This document shows positions 13,153 through 24,200 of a DNA stretch of 64,000 nt, piece after piece. The DNA lies in NCBI GenBank assembly GCA_020310875.1, contig CM035415.1, positions 194,680,432-194,744,431 of the forward strand, given 5' to 3'. The notes beneath the pieces are model-generated. The model saw nothing but the letters and a program-made list of their open reading frames with translations. It did not search any database and was not told the origin of the DNA. Positions within the stretch are counted from its first letter, which is position 1; every line of letters starts with the position of its first letter. Made by a program: the position numbers and the translations under genes. Source of the stretch: Ceratopteris richardii (lineage: Eukaryota; Streptophyta; Polypodiopsida; Polypodiales; Pteridaceae).

Positions 13153-13384
13153 TGTTGGAGTTAGACATCTATGGAAGCACGCGAACAACACAAGGAAGAA
13201 GATGAAGCTTGGAGTACAACACACAATACTGAATGTATTACCACTAGAATGTACAAAGATAAGTAACACATTAGGTCTATAGGCATATATACAAGCCAAG
13301 GGGAGAAAACCTCCTAAAGAGGGAAAAAAGTGCCCCGGTGGTCCGGGTGTGTTCACACAACATCACTACCCAAATGTATCAACA
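13153..13384 (-). repeat. 5' LTR of element E (about 232 bp)
   Basis: The PBS-side boundary is firm: plus-strand TGTTGGAG starts two bases from the PBS. The outer end is inferred at ATCAACA (13384), giving TG...CA ends and a length near that of F's LTR. If this is wrong, E and D would share one LTR of about 450 bp ending at 13602. Confidence 0.6.
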
Positions 13385-13602
13385 GATATTTCTATGTTTG
13401 TGATTAGCTTTTATGAAACATTATTCATGAAAGTTCCACATGGTGCCACTACCTCTACTGGGTATTGAACTTAGGTGAATTTTTCTTGCTCTCAAATCAT
13501 TTGTATAAGCCACTTCATGCACTTGTTGTGGGGATCTACTAAAGACTACATATAATATGCTGAAATTCCAGGTGTTGGACCTTTTTGACATTGTTTCCAA
13601 TA
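13385..13602 (-). repeat. 3' LTR fragment of element D
   Basis: The minus strand begins TATTGGAAACAATGTC directly after a TTGAAGGGGG polypurine tract that follows the RNase H end, as copia 3' LTRs do. The rest of the LTR appears displaced by element E. Confidence 0.65.
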
Positions 13603-13619
13603 ATACCCCCTTCAATGTC

Positions 13620-14687
13620 ATAATGGTACAAGGTTCAATAACCTACAAAACTTCCTATGACTCTCTCTAGCCAATGCTTTGGTAAAAATATCTACAACAT
13701 TTTCACTTGTAGGTATTTATACTAGCTCAATGTGCTTCTTAGATACATGTTCTCGAATGTAGTGGTAATGTACCTATATATGTTTTGTCCTAGCATGATT
13801 AACAAGTTTTTTTGCAATAGCAATAGCACTCTAATTATCGAAAAGTATCTACATTGGAAGATGGACTTGAACATCAAGATAACTTAGAATCTTCTAGAAC
13901 CAAACTGATTCAAGTGTAGTTGTAACGAAAACCCTATACTTTGGTTCACTTGAAGATGTAGCAATTGTAGGTTGTTTCTTAGAAAACCAAGAGATAAGAC
14001 AATCTCCTAAATAGAGACAATAACCACTTGTGCTTCTACTTGAGTCTTTAGCACCCACCCAATCAAAATTTGAAAAACCTTTAAGTAAGAAATGTGATGA
14101 CTTTGGAAATACCATAGCATAATTGGAATTCCCTTCAAATATATGAAAATTTGCTTAGCTGCTTTCCAATGAATCTTAAGTGGATTGTGCATGAACCTGG
14201 ATACTTGAGAAACTACAAACTGAATGTTTGGACATGTATTACATAAATCGATCAAGCAACCAATTATTTGACTATATAATGTAGCATCGGATGATTCTAA
14301 ATATGCTTTTGACTATAATGGCACATTGATATCCATAGGTGTCTGCATAGGGTTGGAATCTATCATCTCAAACCTTTCCAATAATTTCTCAATGTGTTTC
14401 TATAGTGTCATGTAGATACACTCATCTCTGTATATGAATTCAATCCCAAGATAGTAATGCAAAATACCTAAGTCATTTACATCAAATGTATGCTTAAGTT
14501 GTGCTTTAAAATACTGAAGGTTTGAATCCTTGGGACCTTTCATGATCATATCATCAACATATATGATAATAATAATCAAAACATCTTTCTCAACTTTATC
14601 AAAAAGAGTAGGAGCTACATCTGAGTTTTCAAAACCAATAGGTAGAAGATAGAGATGTATCTTCTGATACCAAGCTCTTGGTGCTTG
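13620..14687 (-). pseudogene. RT (C-terminal half) and RNase H of element D
   Basis: RT palm sequence with the catalytic YVDD and a following LGILHYYLGIEF stretch (about 14430-14570), then RNase H with STSGYCLYLGDCLISWFSKK (about 13960-14040) and, nearer the PPT, HARTKHI and HYHYIREHV-like sequence typical of copia RNase H ends (about 13720-13800). Decayed. Confidence 0.85.
14683..14687. repeat. Target-site duplication of element C, left copy
   Basis: GCTTG, identical to 48780-48784 directly after the 3' LTR. Together with TG...CA LTR ends it fixes both boundaries of C. Confidence 0.95.
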
Positions 14688-15318
14688 TGTTGAGAGCAGT
14701 GCCACCCAAGGACCGACTAGACAAGGAAGCCAGCGGAGAGAGTCAGAAAAAAGTGAAGGAGTAAGCAGACAAAGCAGTCGACGCAAATCTGGCAGATAGG
14801 CCCTTCAAAATTTTCCAAATCATCATCTTTACAACAGTGATTCTTATCACTAACAATCATTGTAAATACCATTTCATATTTTTGTAGCTCCATTTTGTGC
14901 AAGCCAAGGAGTCCTTGAGCTTGAGGAGCCTTAGAAGTACCTACATATCAATTTTCGTAATTTTTAGACTCTGTTTAAGCCCTCAAATTGGCCCTGGAAC
15001 CTAATTTTTAACTAGGCCGGACACTAGGTCTGGACAGGGCCAAAATCTAGTCAAAAACTATAAAAAGAGCTAGAGAGCTCATTTTTGAGGTTAGATTGTA
15101 ATTGAAACGAACTTGTAAGAGCATTTTGAAAGTAATCTAAGAAGTCCATTGATTCTCACTCTTTGTCTTGCCTTGTGTGCGCGTGTGTGTGTATGTGTGT
15201 GCATGCTAGTGTGCTTCTCACTCACGCACTTGTGCCGCCACTTGCTCGAGGTCTTCATACCATCCTCACGTCTTCCCGGATTGACATTAAAGGAGGTGCT
15301 ACTCATCACTGAGCTACA
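14688..15318 (+). repeat. 5' LTR of element C (631 bp)
   Basis: TGTTGAGAGC...GAGCTACA, nearly identical to 48146-48779. It contains a TG microsatellite (about 15175-15206) and a TATA box. It is followed after eight bases by the PBS. Open frames inside it are fortuitous. Confidence 0.97.
15059..15067 (+). promoter_or_regulatory. LTR TATA box of element C
   Basis: TATAAAAAG, conserved in the 3' LTR at 48520-48528, about 250 bases from the LTR end. Likely core promoter of the element; assigned by motif and position. Confidence 0.65.
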
Positions 15319-15326
15319 CCAAATTT

Positions 15327-15344
15327 TGGCGCCGTTGCCGGGGA
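15327..15344 (+). other. Primer-binding site of element C (tRNA-Asp)
   Basis: TGGCGCCGTTGCCGGGGA, with the match to tRNA-Asp continuing through TCGAA, eight bases after the 5' LTR. Confidence 0.95.
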
Positions 15345-17156
15345 TCGAATTTTGAGGACGAGCGTGTGATGGTAAGACGTAGAGTTGACGCGTCGGAGTT
15401 GTAGGTATTTTCTTCACTCTCATCGATTTTCTTTTACCTTCTTCACCATCTTCATCACCATCATCATCATCACCATCTCCCACCTCCATCTCCATCATCG
15501 CGAAAATTTTCAGTTTTTGATAATATCACCATCTCCACCTCATTTCCCTCATTTCACTTGTGAGAGAGAGCGAGAGAGCGATATTGCATGTGTGTTTTCT
15601 TGCATGTTTCTTGAGTTTTTTACAGGACCTTGCTGGATCACCATCCCCAGCTTCCTGCGCAGGTATGAAAAACTCAGAAACTGTCTCACGGTCGCAGGCT
15701 TCTGTCGATCGCGACTGACAGAAATTTTTGGTTTTTCACAAAATGGAGTGCACCACTAGAACAAGCACAAGGAGCACATCCTAAAACACTAAAAACAGTA
15801 GAAAAATTCCGAGGTTTTCTGTCAATCGCGACCGACAGCCTCTGTCAATCGCGACCCACAGACTCTGTCAATCGCAACCGACAAACCCTGTCAATCGCGA
15901 CCGACAGACCTCCACGATTGACTGACTGCCACGTAGGACCCTGTCAATCGCGATTGATACCGTCGATCGCGATCGACAGCCACGACCGACACCTCTGTCA
16001 ATCGCGATTGACACCGTCGATCGCGACCAACTGAAATTCAACGATTGATTGACTTTTTCGCTTAGCCACGTGTCCATCGCGACTGATAGGCCCCCGATTG
16101 ACTGAAATCTCGGCGAAAAATCCAGAAAACGTGTCGATCGCGATTGATACCGTCGATCGCGATTGACAGCCACGATCGACTCTGTCGATCGCGATTGACA
16201 CTATCGATCGCGACTGACAGGCCCGACGGACACCTCTGTCAATCGCGATTGACAGATCTGTCGATCGCGATTGACAGGCTTTTCGGCCAAAAATTAGGGT
16301 GTGATTTTGTTCAAATTTTGGGATAAATTTTGGGGCAAATAGTCAATCCAATAGTATAATTGGAGGTTCCTACACTTGTGTTTTGGGAGAAAAATCCTAG
16401 GATCCGTCAGCCAGACTGAATCATGTCATAACCCTCTAAACCCTGAACAGTCATAACTTCTTCATACGAAATCAATTTTTTGAGCTCTAGGGCTTGTTGG
16501 AAAGCTCGTGGCATATACTACACGCCCTCAACTGTTTTTTATAAAGATAATGCATTGATTTTCAGATAGGGTATTTCGAAGTTGACCATACCCAGGGGGA
16601 TCAAAGTCAGGGGTCTTTAGAATTGTTTTCCTAAAAATCACTATGCAAGTTAGTGTGTGTGCTACAGGAATGAAAATCATTGGTTCTGTCATTGGAATTT
16701 AAATCTTAAGGCTAACTTTGGAACTCTTACAGATCTATTGAGAGTACCGAAAGGCGTTCTAAGCAAGTGTAAGTGCAAGCTTGGGAACACACTTCCTGGG
16801 CACTCAAGGGCAACCAAGCAGGAAACAAAAGGTTGGAAACTTTTAACCCCCTCTGTCAATTCATAGTTTAGGCTAAGAACGACGAGAGGTAGGGGTAAGT
16901 CAGAGCGACGATAGGCAAGTATCAAGTTGAAGACTACCTAAAAACTCAAGTTCAAGCTAAAACCCTAATCTCTGTACTGTCGATAACATAAAGGAAAAGA
17001 ACCTAACGTGGAACGATCAACCTAAAAGCATGAAGAACAGTCAAGTATTCCTGACCACGTAATATCAGACAAGACCTTAAACACGATAAATAACTAAAAA
17101 GAATCAAGTAACTGATACCAATTGATCGGCAACGAGGTTGTACTCTGGGCAAAGAA
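15345..17156 (+). other. 5' leader of element C
   Basis: A long leader of about 1.8 kb between PBS and gag. It holds a CATCAT/CACCATC simple repeat (about 15440-15500), the palindrome array (15700-16276) and about 900 bp of unique DNA with no supportable gene. Confidence 0.8.
15700..16276. repeat. Palindromic ATCGCGAT repeat array in leader of C
   Basis: About 16 copies of a unit near TGTCRATCGCGAYTGACAG, irregularly spaced at 18-60 bp. Perfect copies at 15996-16013 and 16237-16254 read TGTCAATCGCGATTGACA, an exact 18-bp palindrome. The array is rich in CpG. Irregular spacing and the palindromic unit separate it from ordinary satellite DNA and from CRISPR. Confidence 0.93.
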
Positions 17157-19881
17157 TTGGGCTACTTAGATAGGCATATGAACCTTAGATTAGGACGACA
17201 TCTAGTAAGGGAGAGACAAAGCCTTAGATCTTCAGAGGCTAGTGTTAACCACATTGTTAGGTCTTGGGCCCAGCAGTTGAGCCACCACTCGTACTACCCT
17301 AGCTCTGAGACCAGTGAGTCAGAGATGTCTCAAGGCATGGACAGACCTACGAGAAGTTCAGGAGTGCCTTACTTGTACAGGGTGGAAGGCCCTTACAAAA
17401 CACAGCTGGAATACCTTAGGACCAACCGATTAGGTGCCAGCATCTATGAGAATGGCCTAGGAAGGTCTGTAGTACAGATTAAGAATCCTGATCAATCCAT
17501 TGGACTAGAGCACCCAGCTGTCAAGTTCAAAAACGGAGCATACTTGGACAAAGAAGGAACCATATATGTAGTCACCAGTCACCCAGATAGGACGGATGAA
17601 TTTGGGAATGTAATCTCAGAGGCGGATTTAGGTGACTTGGAACAAGGAAACATGGGAGTAGAACCTAGAACACCCCACGGCAAATCTGTTCTCACTAGGA
17701 TTATCACGCCTGAGTGGGTTCCCCAAGACAACAAGAGCATAGAGTTGCTCCTCAATCGAGAAACTGACGAAGCCTTTTGGAGGTATAAATCTAATCAGCC
17801 AACTGATATAGGAACTATCATGATCTATGAGTTTAAGGATCCGGATAGCCCAGGTAGAGTGACCTACTTAGATCACACTTCGGAAAGGATCTTTGTGGTG
17901 ACAGAAAATGATAGGCATGCTTACACTTGGAAGGGGGAATTCATTTTCCCCCAACCAAGATCAAATGTATCCTATGGTCACCCTGGGGCTGGAACATCCC
18001 AAGCTCATGGAATGCAAAGAGACAGAAGTAGAGATAGACCAGAAGTAAGCTTTGCCAACCCAGTGGGCAGAGAAAGAACGAGGACGGAGACGAATAGGGT
18101 AGAACCTGAGATGCTTAGAGCTCACAGGAACCAAAGAAATGTGGATGGATTCCCGCTGCCGAGACCTAGAGAGCACACAAGAACTCTGAGACCGACCCAG
18201 CTAGTTAAGTCCATGAAGAATTACTTCGATGGCACAGGAGACCCCTATGATCATGTGGCGGAGTTCAAGCAAGTCTTGAGAGCTGAACAAGTGGAGGATC
18301 TATTCACGCAGTACAATGCCTTCGGTCTAACCCTTAGGAACACAGCACTTACATGGTTTCAGCCATTGGATGAGCGCCAGTTCAGGAGCATAGACCAACT
18401 CCTATAGGCATTTATTATTGAATTCTCTAAGAGTGGCATAAGACACAATACCTCCTCACTGATTCACAGCTTCAAGCAAACCCCTCAAGAGACCGTGAGA
18501 CTTGCAGGAAGAAGATTTAGGCAATATCTTGAAAGATGTCCTGTTTCGGAGCTACCCACACCTGCAAAACAAGTAGCCTTATTCCTTGATGGATTGCTGA
18601 GTACGAAATTGAGATCCTATGTGTATCTGAAGGACCCTAGGACTATAGAAGAGTGTGTACGCATGTGCATTGACATTGAAGATAACCTAGGGGAAGAACT
18701 AGAGCTTTCCAAAATCTACAAAGATTCAGATAGTGCATCTAGTCACTCTTCCACGCAATCCACATCAATTGAGGAACTCGCAGAGAAAGTAGCTCAGAAA
18801 TTAGGTGTAACTGGCAAACAAATTCCAAGGTTTGCCCCTGTGAAGAGGTGCTATACATGCGGTGGTGACCATATGGAAAACGTGTGTCCCATTATGGCTC
18901 AACCCCAGGTCAATCCAAATAGCCAATATTGCACCATAGAACGAAGGTACACCAATCATACCGCACAAGATTACCCCTACAATAAGCAAACAGTTAGGCA
19001 ACCCTACCCTTAGCCATACCCTCAGCAAGGAAGATACCAGAACCCGTACCCTCCACAACCATATGGTAGGCCACAACAAAATTACCAGCAACCCTATCAA
19101 AACCAGCAAGGGCCTCAGCCAGTGTTAGCTCAACAACCACCTGCCCCAGCTAATGTGATTCCGGTAAAGTACACTGCTGCAGAAGAGAACCTGAATAGAG
19201 CTATAGTCCCTGTAACATCCTTGCTTTCTGAAAGTGACCCCAATGACCATAGCTTTGATTCTACACATGTCGATAGTCCCCAGGCTTACTACATGCAGTC
19301 TCCAGAACATGGTGAGTCCTACTATAGTGAAGAGCCAAATGAACCTAGTTGGGAGTCAGATTACACAAACGTCATGTATGCAAACCCCAACCCTAGGCCT
19401 CAACCTAGGCAGGTAAGACCTCCATTCCCAAGAGGACCGTGCTACCGATGTCAGGGAGATCACTTCATTCGTGATTGCCCCATGCCTGCACCTACACAAC
19501 CCCAATCAGTGACAATCCAGGGCTATTGCCAAGAGTGTGGAAAGGAGCATGTCTTACGAGATTGCCCGAAGAACCCCAACAATATGCCAAAAATCACTCC
19601 TATCAACGTTATTGGGTTAGTGGTAGATTCCACAGGAAGTGTCACTTCCACTGCTCCCGTCCAGGTAGTCACTAGAGCTTAAGCATTGCAGCAGAATCAA
19701 GGGGTAAACCAGGATAAGAGCCCAGAGGCTAGTGAAACTGAGAGCATAACCAAGAAAAGGACTAGAGCTTGGAAAGATAGTTGGGAAAGAATGAAAAGGC
19801 AATGGGCAAAAAAGATGAGTGAACTCGAGGAAAGCGTAAGAGAAACAAGAGCCAGAATAACCGAACTCACAACTCAAACTC
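17157..19881 (+). pseudogene. gag region of element C
   Basis: The N-terminal part starts MGYLDRHMNLRLGRHL, matching the MNLRSGRTLG start of A and B. The capsid core has DPYDHVAEFKQVLRAEQVED and LTWFQPLD (about 18240-18370). Three CX2CX3HX4C knuckles follow: CYTCGGDHMENVC (about 18850), CYRCQGDHFIRDC (about 19440) and CQECGKEHVLRDC (about 19530). A Pro/Gln/Tyr-rich stretch lies between the first and second. The region is interrupted after about 19881 by element B and has a few breaks. Confidence 0.9.
19877..19881. repeat. Target-site duplication of element B, left copy
   Basis: AACTC, repeated exactly at 36872-36876. It proves that B inserted into C. Confidence 0.95.
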
Positions 19882-20776
19882 TGTGTTGACCTAAGTATCA
19901 ACTTAGGGACTTGCGGAGAAAGAGACTATACCTCAATCCCCTCACAAGTGCATATAGTGGGGATACACACCTTTACTTATCAATCCAAAGAGTATACAAA
20001 CCTAGCCGAGTGTATGAGGACATGCAATCATGTAATGATCAATGCAAATGAACTACTCAAAGAATGTAAATGAGGCAAGAACTTATCCAAACAAGCTCCA
20101 ACTGTTGGTCAAGGCGAAACGATACTTGGTGCAGCAGCCGGCAGTATTTTGGACTTTTCTCCCAGCTCCGAACTCCAAATATAGCGAATAGCATATGCGT
20201 TTCGAAGCTCTCGAGAAGACGCATCCAATGGCAGTGGTTTCACTCAATTCTGATGCTCGTACTTCAAGTTATGAGCAAAATACTGAGTCGCGGGAATACT
20301 TTCCTACACTTCAGCACTTCCTACACTTCGCACACACCTTTCCTATAGCAAAGAAACACTTTCATGGATAGACAACACTCACAAGCACTCTTTCCAAGCA
20401 ATACACATGCATGCAAGCTCACGAAGAAGAAGATAAGGAGGGAAGAAGACACAAATTCGAATTTCTGTGCTCTCTCCTTTCACAATGGCAAAAAGTCTTT
20501 TACAAAGAGTCACTTTTGACTTATATACTAGTGCCCTAAGTTTGGTCCTTTCACACAAGAGACCGACACTTTATTCACTAAAAGACTAATTTCCTACTAT
20601 TGTACATGGGTAAATCACTAATCTTCTGTGGGGATGCATTTAGAGGACTCCTCTAGTGCATTTACAACGGAAAATATATACAAGAGTGGTTATGATACAA
20701 AAGTTGTGTGTCCCAATCGGAAAAATTTTGGGGCCCGTCTTTTTCTCTGCTTTGTGCGCACTTTAGCTCTGCAACA
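19882..20776 (-). repeat. 3' LTR of element B (895 bp)
   Basis: TG...CA ends and about 98.7% identity to 35977-36871 by eye. The PPT directly adjoins its inner end. One ACGATACTTGG unit of the leader repeat occurs inside at about 20118. Confidence 0.96.
20520..20527 (-). promoter_or_regulatory. LTR TATA box of element B (3' LTR copy)
   Basis: TATATAAG on the minus strand, identical in the 5' LTR at 36615-36622. Confidence 0.55.
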
Positions 20777-20789
20777 CTCTCCCCCTCTT
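20777..20789 (-). other. Polypurine tract of element B
   Basis: The minus strand reads AAGAGGGGGAGAG immediately before the 3' LTR; it is the expected plus-strand primer site. Just upstream is GGGACGACAGAGACG, also found before the PPT of C. Confidence 0.9.
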
Positions 20790-21263
20790 CGTCTCTGTCG
20801 TCCCTTGATAGACTTTGCTTCCCGGACGCGTCCAGTGGTCAGTGTTGCCTGATTCTTGATCTTGCATTACGTTTTAGAGGCGCTCTGCTTTTCTTCGCAC
20901 GCTCCCCTTGGTCAGTGTTGTCCGCAGTTAAACAGACATGCAGATTCGATGGCCTTCTTGATTCAAGCTCTACTACTCGAGAGCCTGTTGCACTTGTCTT
21001 GCCTGTTGACTTGGGTTGCCACGCACGCCACCAGTGACTAGGAATGTGCTGTTCTTAGTCACCCTCTTAAACTTTTCAGCCTCTACCCCTTTATAACTTT
21101 TGGTCCTCTGATTTGTCCTGGTTGCACACATCGGACCCTGTTGTATTACTTTGAGGCTGTTTACTTCTTTTGCCTGATGCGTGCCCCTGCGGGGCTCTGT
21201 GCAGAGATGGGTAATGCGCCCCTGCGGGGCTTCCTGCAGAGATATATCTTCGGATATTGCTTT
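20790..21263 (-). other. 3' untranslated segment of element B
   Basis: Stretch between the third ORF and the terminal PPT with no supportable gene. It lies between the two copies of the PPT module, so it looks like DNA acquired after that module was duplicated. It contains a short direct repeat, TGCGCCCCTGCGGGGCT-like, at about 21179 and 21214. Confidence 0.6.
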
Positions 21264-24200
21264 CTAATGAAGCTGCTTTTTTCGTTGTCTTCTTCTTTTC
21301 TTCTTCTTACTCGATTCTCCCTCAACACTGCCCCCCTCCTGGACTCTGTCGTCCCCGATAGGCTTTGATAAACGACGGGCATATGTTTGATAAACTCTTT
21401 GCTCTGTATCATTCAGCTGATTGGCTTCACGTATCATGAGTTGCTTCCATTGTTCTGCCTTCACACCGTCATTGGGTGGCTGTCTATGATCTGCGAAGAA
21501 ACTGAGTTCATATGCCACTAATCTGGCATTTAAATTGGATGACATCTTCAAAAAGATTTCAGAATCTATCTCAAAAAATCCTGTAAAGAAAGCTTCTTCA
21601 AAGGTTTGCATATATACACTTGGCAAGAACATAATTCGAGAATAATAAGCCATTATTGTTGGGCGGCTAGGCATAACTGACAGATCAAAAATGAGGATCT
21701 CCGTGCCCTGATTAATGCCTATGAAGTTCAAAAATGTGTAAGCCGCGTGTTTGAATACCTTCAAAACGGTGAGGATCATGCTAAGTATTTTGTTGGTCAT
21801 TTTTACAGCTAAATCAGGTACTGTCGCGTAATTTTGTAGCCAAAACTCTATGGTTTTTATCATGTAATCCTCCGTTGGCAAGTAATTATGTGGCGGGCTC
21901 GGAAGCAGAGGATAATTGAGCCAATGCTTATTGATAGTACCGTTCCTTTGTAGATCCAAAAATTCCCTGGTATCCCTTCTGCGTGGTAATGGACAAAATG
22001 AAGGGTTTACCTGGAATGCATATGGCGCTGCTTGCCAATGCACTCGTAGTGTGGGATGTTTCTCCAAAAATTTTTTCCGCCACACTGGTTGCACAGCTTC
22101 AAACTCTTCTTGAGTGTATGCGAATGTATCATGTTTGAAATTCAGCTGCTCATCTGGACTCTTCCCCGTAATCTTTATTATATAGCGTCTGGCCTTTTCT
22201 TTCAAGAGTCCATATGGAGTATTGAAGGGCCTCATGATTTTATCCAGGTCTTTACCTTTGATCTTGGCCTCTTTCATGACTTTGACCACTTCATTTTCAA
22301 AATTTTCGGTTAATCGGGACACCACTAGTGCCCGTTCCTTCTGACTTATTTCTGCAGTATATGGCATAGGATGGTCATCATGTATATCCACCACCTGCTC
22401 ACGTATTGGAGAATCATAGATCGGGTGAGATAGAGGACTTACCTCTACCTCGTCAGTAGGATTTTCTTTTTCTGGCACTACTGATGTCCCGATTGGTTCT
22501 TTGTCTTTCTTCTGATTCTTCAGCTGTTCTATGCATTCATCTTTTTCTTTTATTGTTTGCATGGCTTCTCCGAGTGCTTCTTTAGTTGCCAATAGTTCTT
22601 TACCTATGTCAGCTACATGATCCATGTTTTCACTGTAGCTTTGAACCAGTTTGGCATTCACCTTTTGTAATTGACGCTTTAGTTCACTGGTTTCATTGGC
22701 ATATCTGTTCTTCCATTCTTCTATCTGGGCTTGTTCTTGCTTTAGCAGCTCTTCATATTTTGAGATCTGATCCCGAAATTCTTGATCTTTGGTTTCTGTG
22801 GATTCCTGTTGTATGAGTGGTTGATAATATAATAAAGACTTCATTAAATCTTTATTTCTGTTGCGTAGGCTGTCGTTCTCTTCCAGATATAGCTTGAGTT
22901 GTTGCTCTAATAGCATGCTTCGCATCTTCATTTTCTCTTTCTCAGCCTTGCTTGCTTCGTGTAATCTTTGCAACTCGGTTAGTTGTGTATGCAGCTGTTG
23001 ATTCTGAGCAATGGATTCTTCATGTTGTGTCTTGATTGCCAACACCTCAGTACTTTTGTTTGCTAATTCTTTTTGTGCTGCAATCAATTGTGCCGATAGC
23101 TGTTCACTCATGATTTGAAACTGATTCTTTTCTCTTCTTGCTTGATCATACTCGGCATCTATATCCATCATCTGTTGTTGAGTGTCCATGGCTGTTTGAA
23201 TCATCTTCTTTACTACAGGTTTCAACTGCATAACATCCACGTTAAGCCATGTTTTTGGTATTGCCGGCTCTTCTCCGGTATTGACGTCTTTTCCCTGTGC
23301 AATGTGTAATGTAGTGTCATGGGGCTGCCTAATCTGAAGCTGGATCCTTGGCTCAGCACCCATGTCTTCTTTATTTCCCTGAGGTGTGTCATCAAGCACC
23401 TCGATCACAGTCTGTTCTTGGTGTTGGAGCTCTTTCGTTTCCTTACTCACTGGAGTTTGATCTTCCTCTTTAATAGGTTGTTTTACATGTGTAATACCAG
23501 TGGTTGTATCTTCCTTGATGCGTATTTTTGTAGTGTCATTCAATTGAATGACGTGCTCCGGTTCCATAGATTCTTCGACTCTCTTTTCCTTTTCTTCCTG
23601 ATTTTGTGTCGTGACTTCTACTTGATCTATTTCATTCCATTCATCTTCTTGTGTTTCTGTCTGAATGTCAGTATCTAATGTATCTTTTTCAGGACTGGAA
23701 TCCGTATTTGTACTAGAATCATCAATACCCAGCTCTTTGTATCTTCCAGCTTGTTTTGGTGTTTGCTCTGGATTCCGTTGTGTCTTCTCTTGACTAGCTT
23801 GTCTATAATGATGTCCTTGAACGTTCAAATTGACCTGCCCTTGCATATACTGATGTGTTTCCTCGAGAGCAGCGGACAGATCTCTCTTGGTAATAGGCAC
23901 TTGGGCCGTCGTGATCTTCGGTAAGAGATGCGTTCTCTTTGATTGTGGTGTAGCTTGGGCTTCCTCTTCTCGTAGGCGCTTCGTACCCCTCATGGGTTTC
24001 TGTGTGCTGGTTCCAGCCTCTTCAACCATAGCTACCGCTTTCTTCTTCTTAGGGACCGTTGCTGATTTTACGTATCTTGCTAGTCCTTCCGAGGTTGGCA
24101 TCTCTCTCAAACAGTTCTTCATTTCTAAAGCTTCATAAATCAATAATGTAAGAGCTGAACTGCCATTCAAAAACTTCTTTTGCCCCCACTTCTTTTGTGC

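Larger units (their letters stand above)
10885..13384 (-). mobile_element. Element E: partial Ty1/copia retrotransposon
   Basis: Minus-strand order is 5' LTR, PBS for initiator tRNA-Met, gag, protease, pre-integrase and part of the integrase core; RT, RNase H and the 3' LTR are absent. It resembles element F in protein and in some LTR stretches (a GGGAGAAAACCTC-like block followed by AAAAAGTGCCC) but is a different family. Broken many times. Its LTR abuts a second LTR-like stretch that ends at the PPT of D, so E probably inserted into D's 3' LTR. Confidence 0.82.
13385..14687 (-). mobile_element. Element D, 3' part: Ty1/copia retrotransposon split by element C
   Basis: Holds the second half of RT, RNase H, PPT and part of the 3' LTR. 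The other half of the same element resumes at 48780 on the far side of C: LYGLKQA at 48780-48805 continues directly into APRAWYQKI at 14660-14687, with C's GCTTG target duplication at the joint. D is the oldest layer of this nest and is broken many times. Confidence 0.88.

Noticed and set aside
15327-15349. tRNA-Asp-like sequence (also near 8909 and 35954)
   Set aside because: Only the 3' end of tRNA-Asp is matched and each lies beside an LTR, so these are primer-binding sites and not tRNA genes.
15149-15498. Open frames inside the LTR and leader of C (and the LTR copy at 48552-48807)
   Set aside because: They cover LTR repeats, a TG microsatellite and a CATCAT repeat; no domain and no conservation beyond LTR identity.
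15700-16276. CRISPR-like short repeats
   Set aside because: Units are palindromic, degenerate and irregularly spaced without unique spacers of constant length, in a plant retroelement leader.
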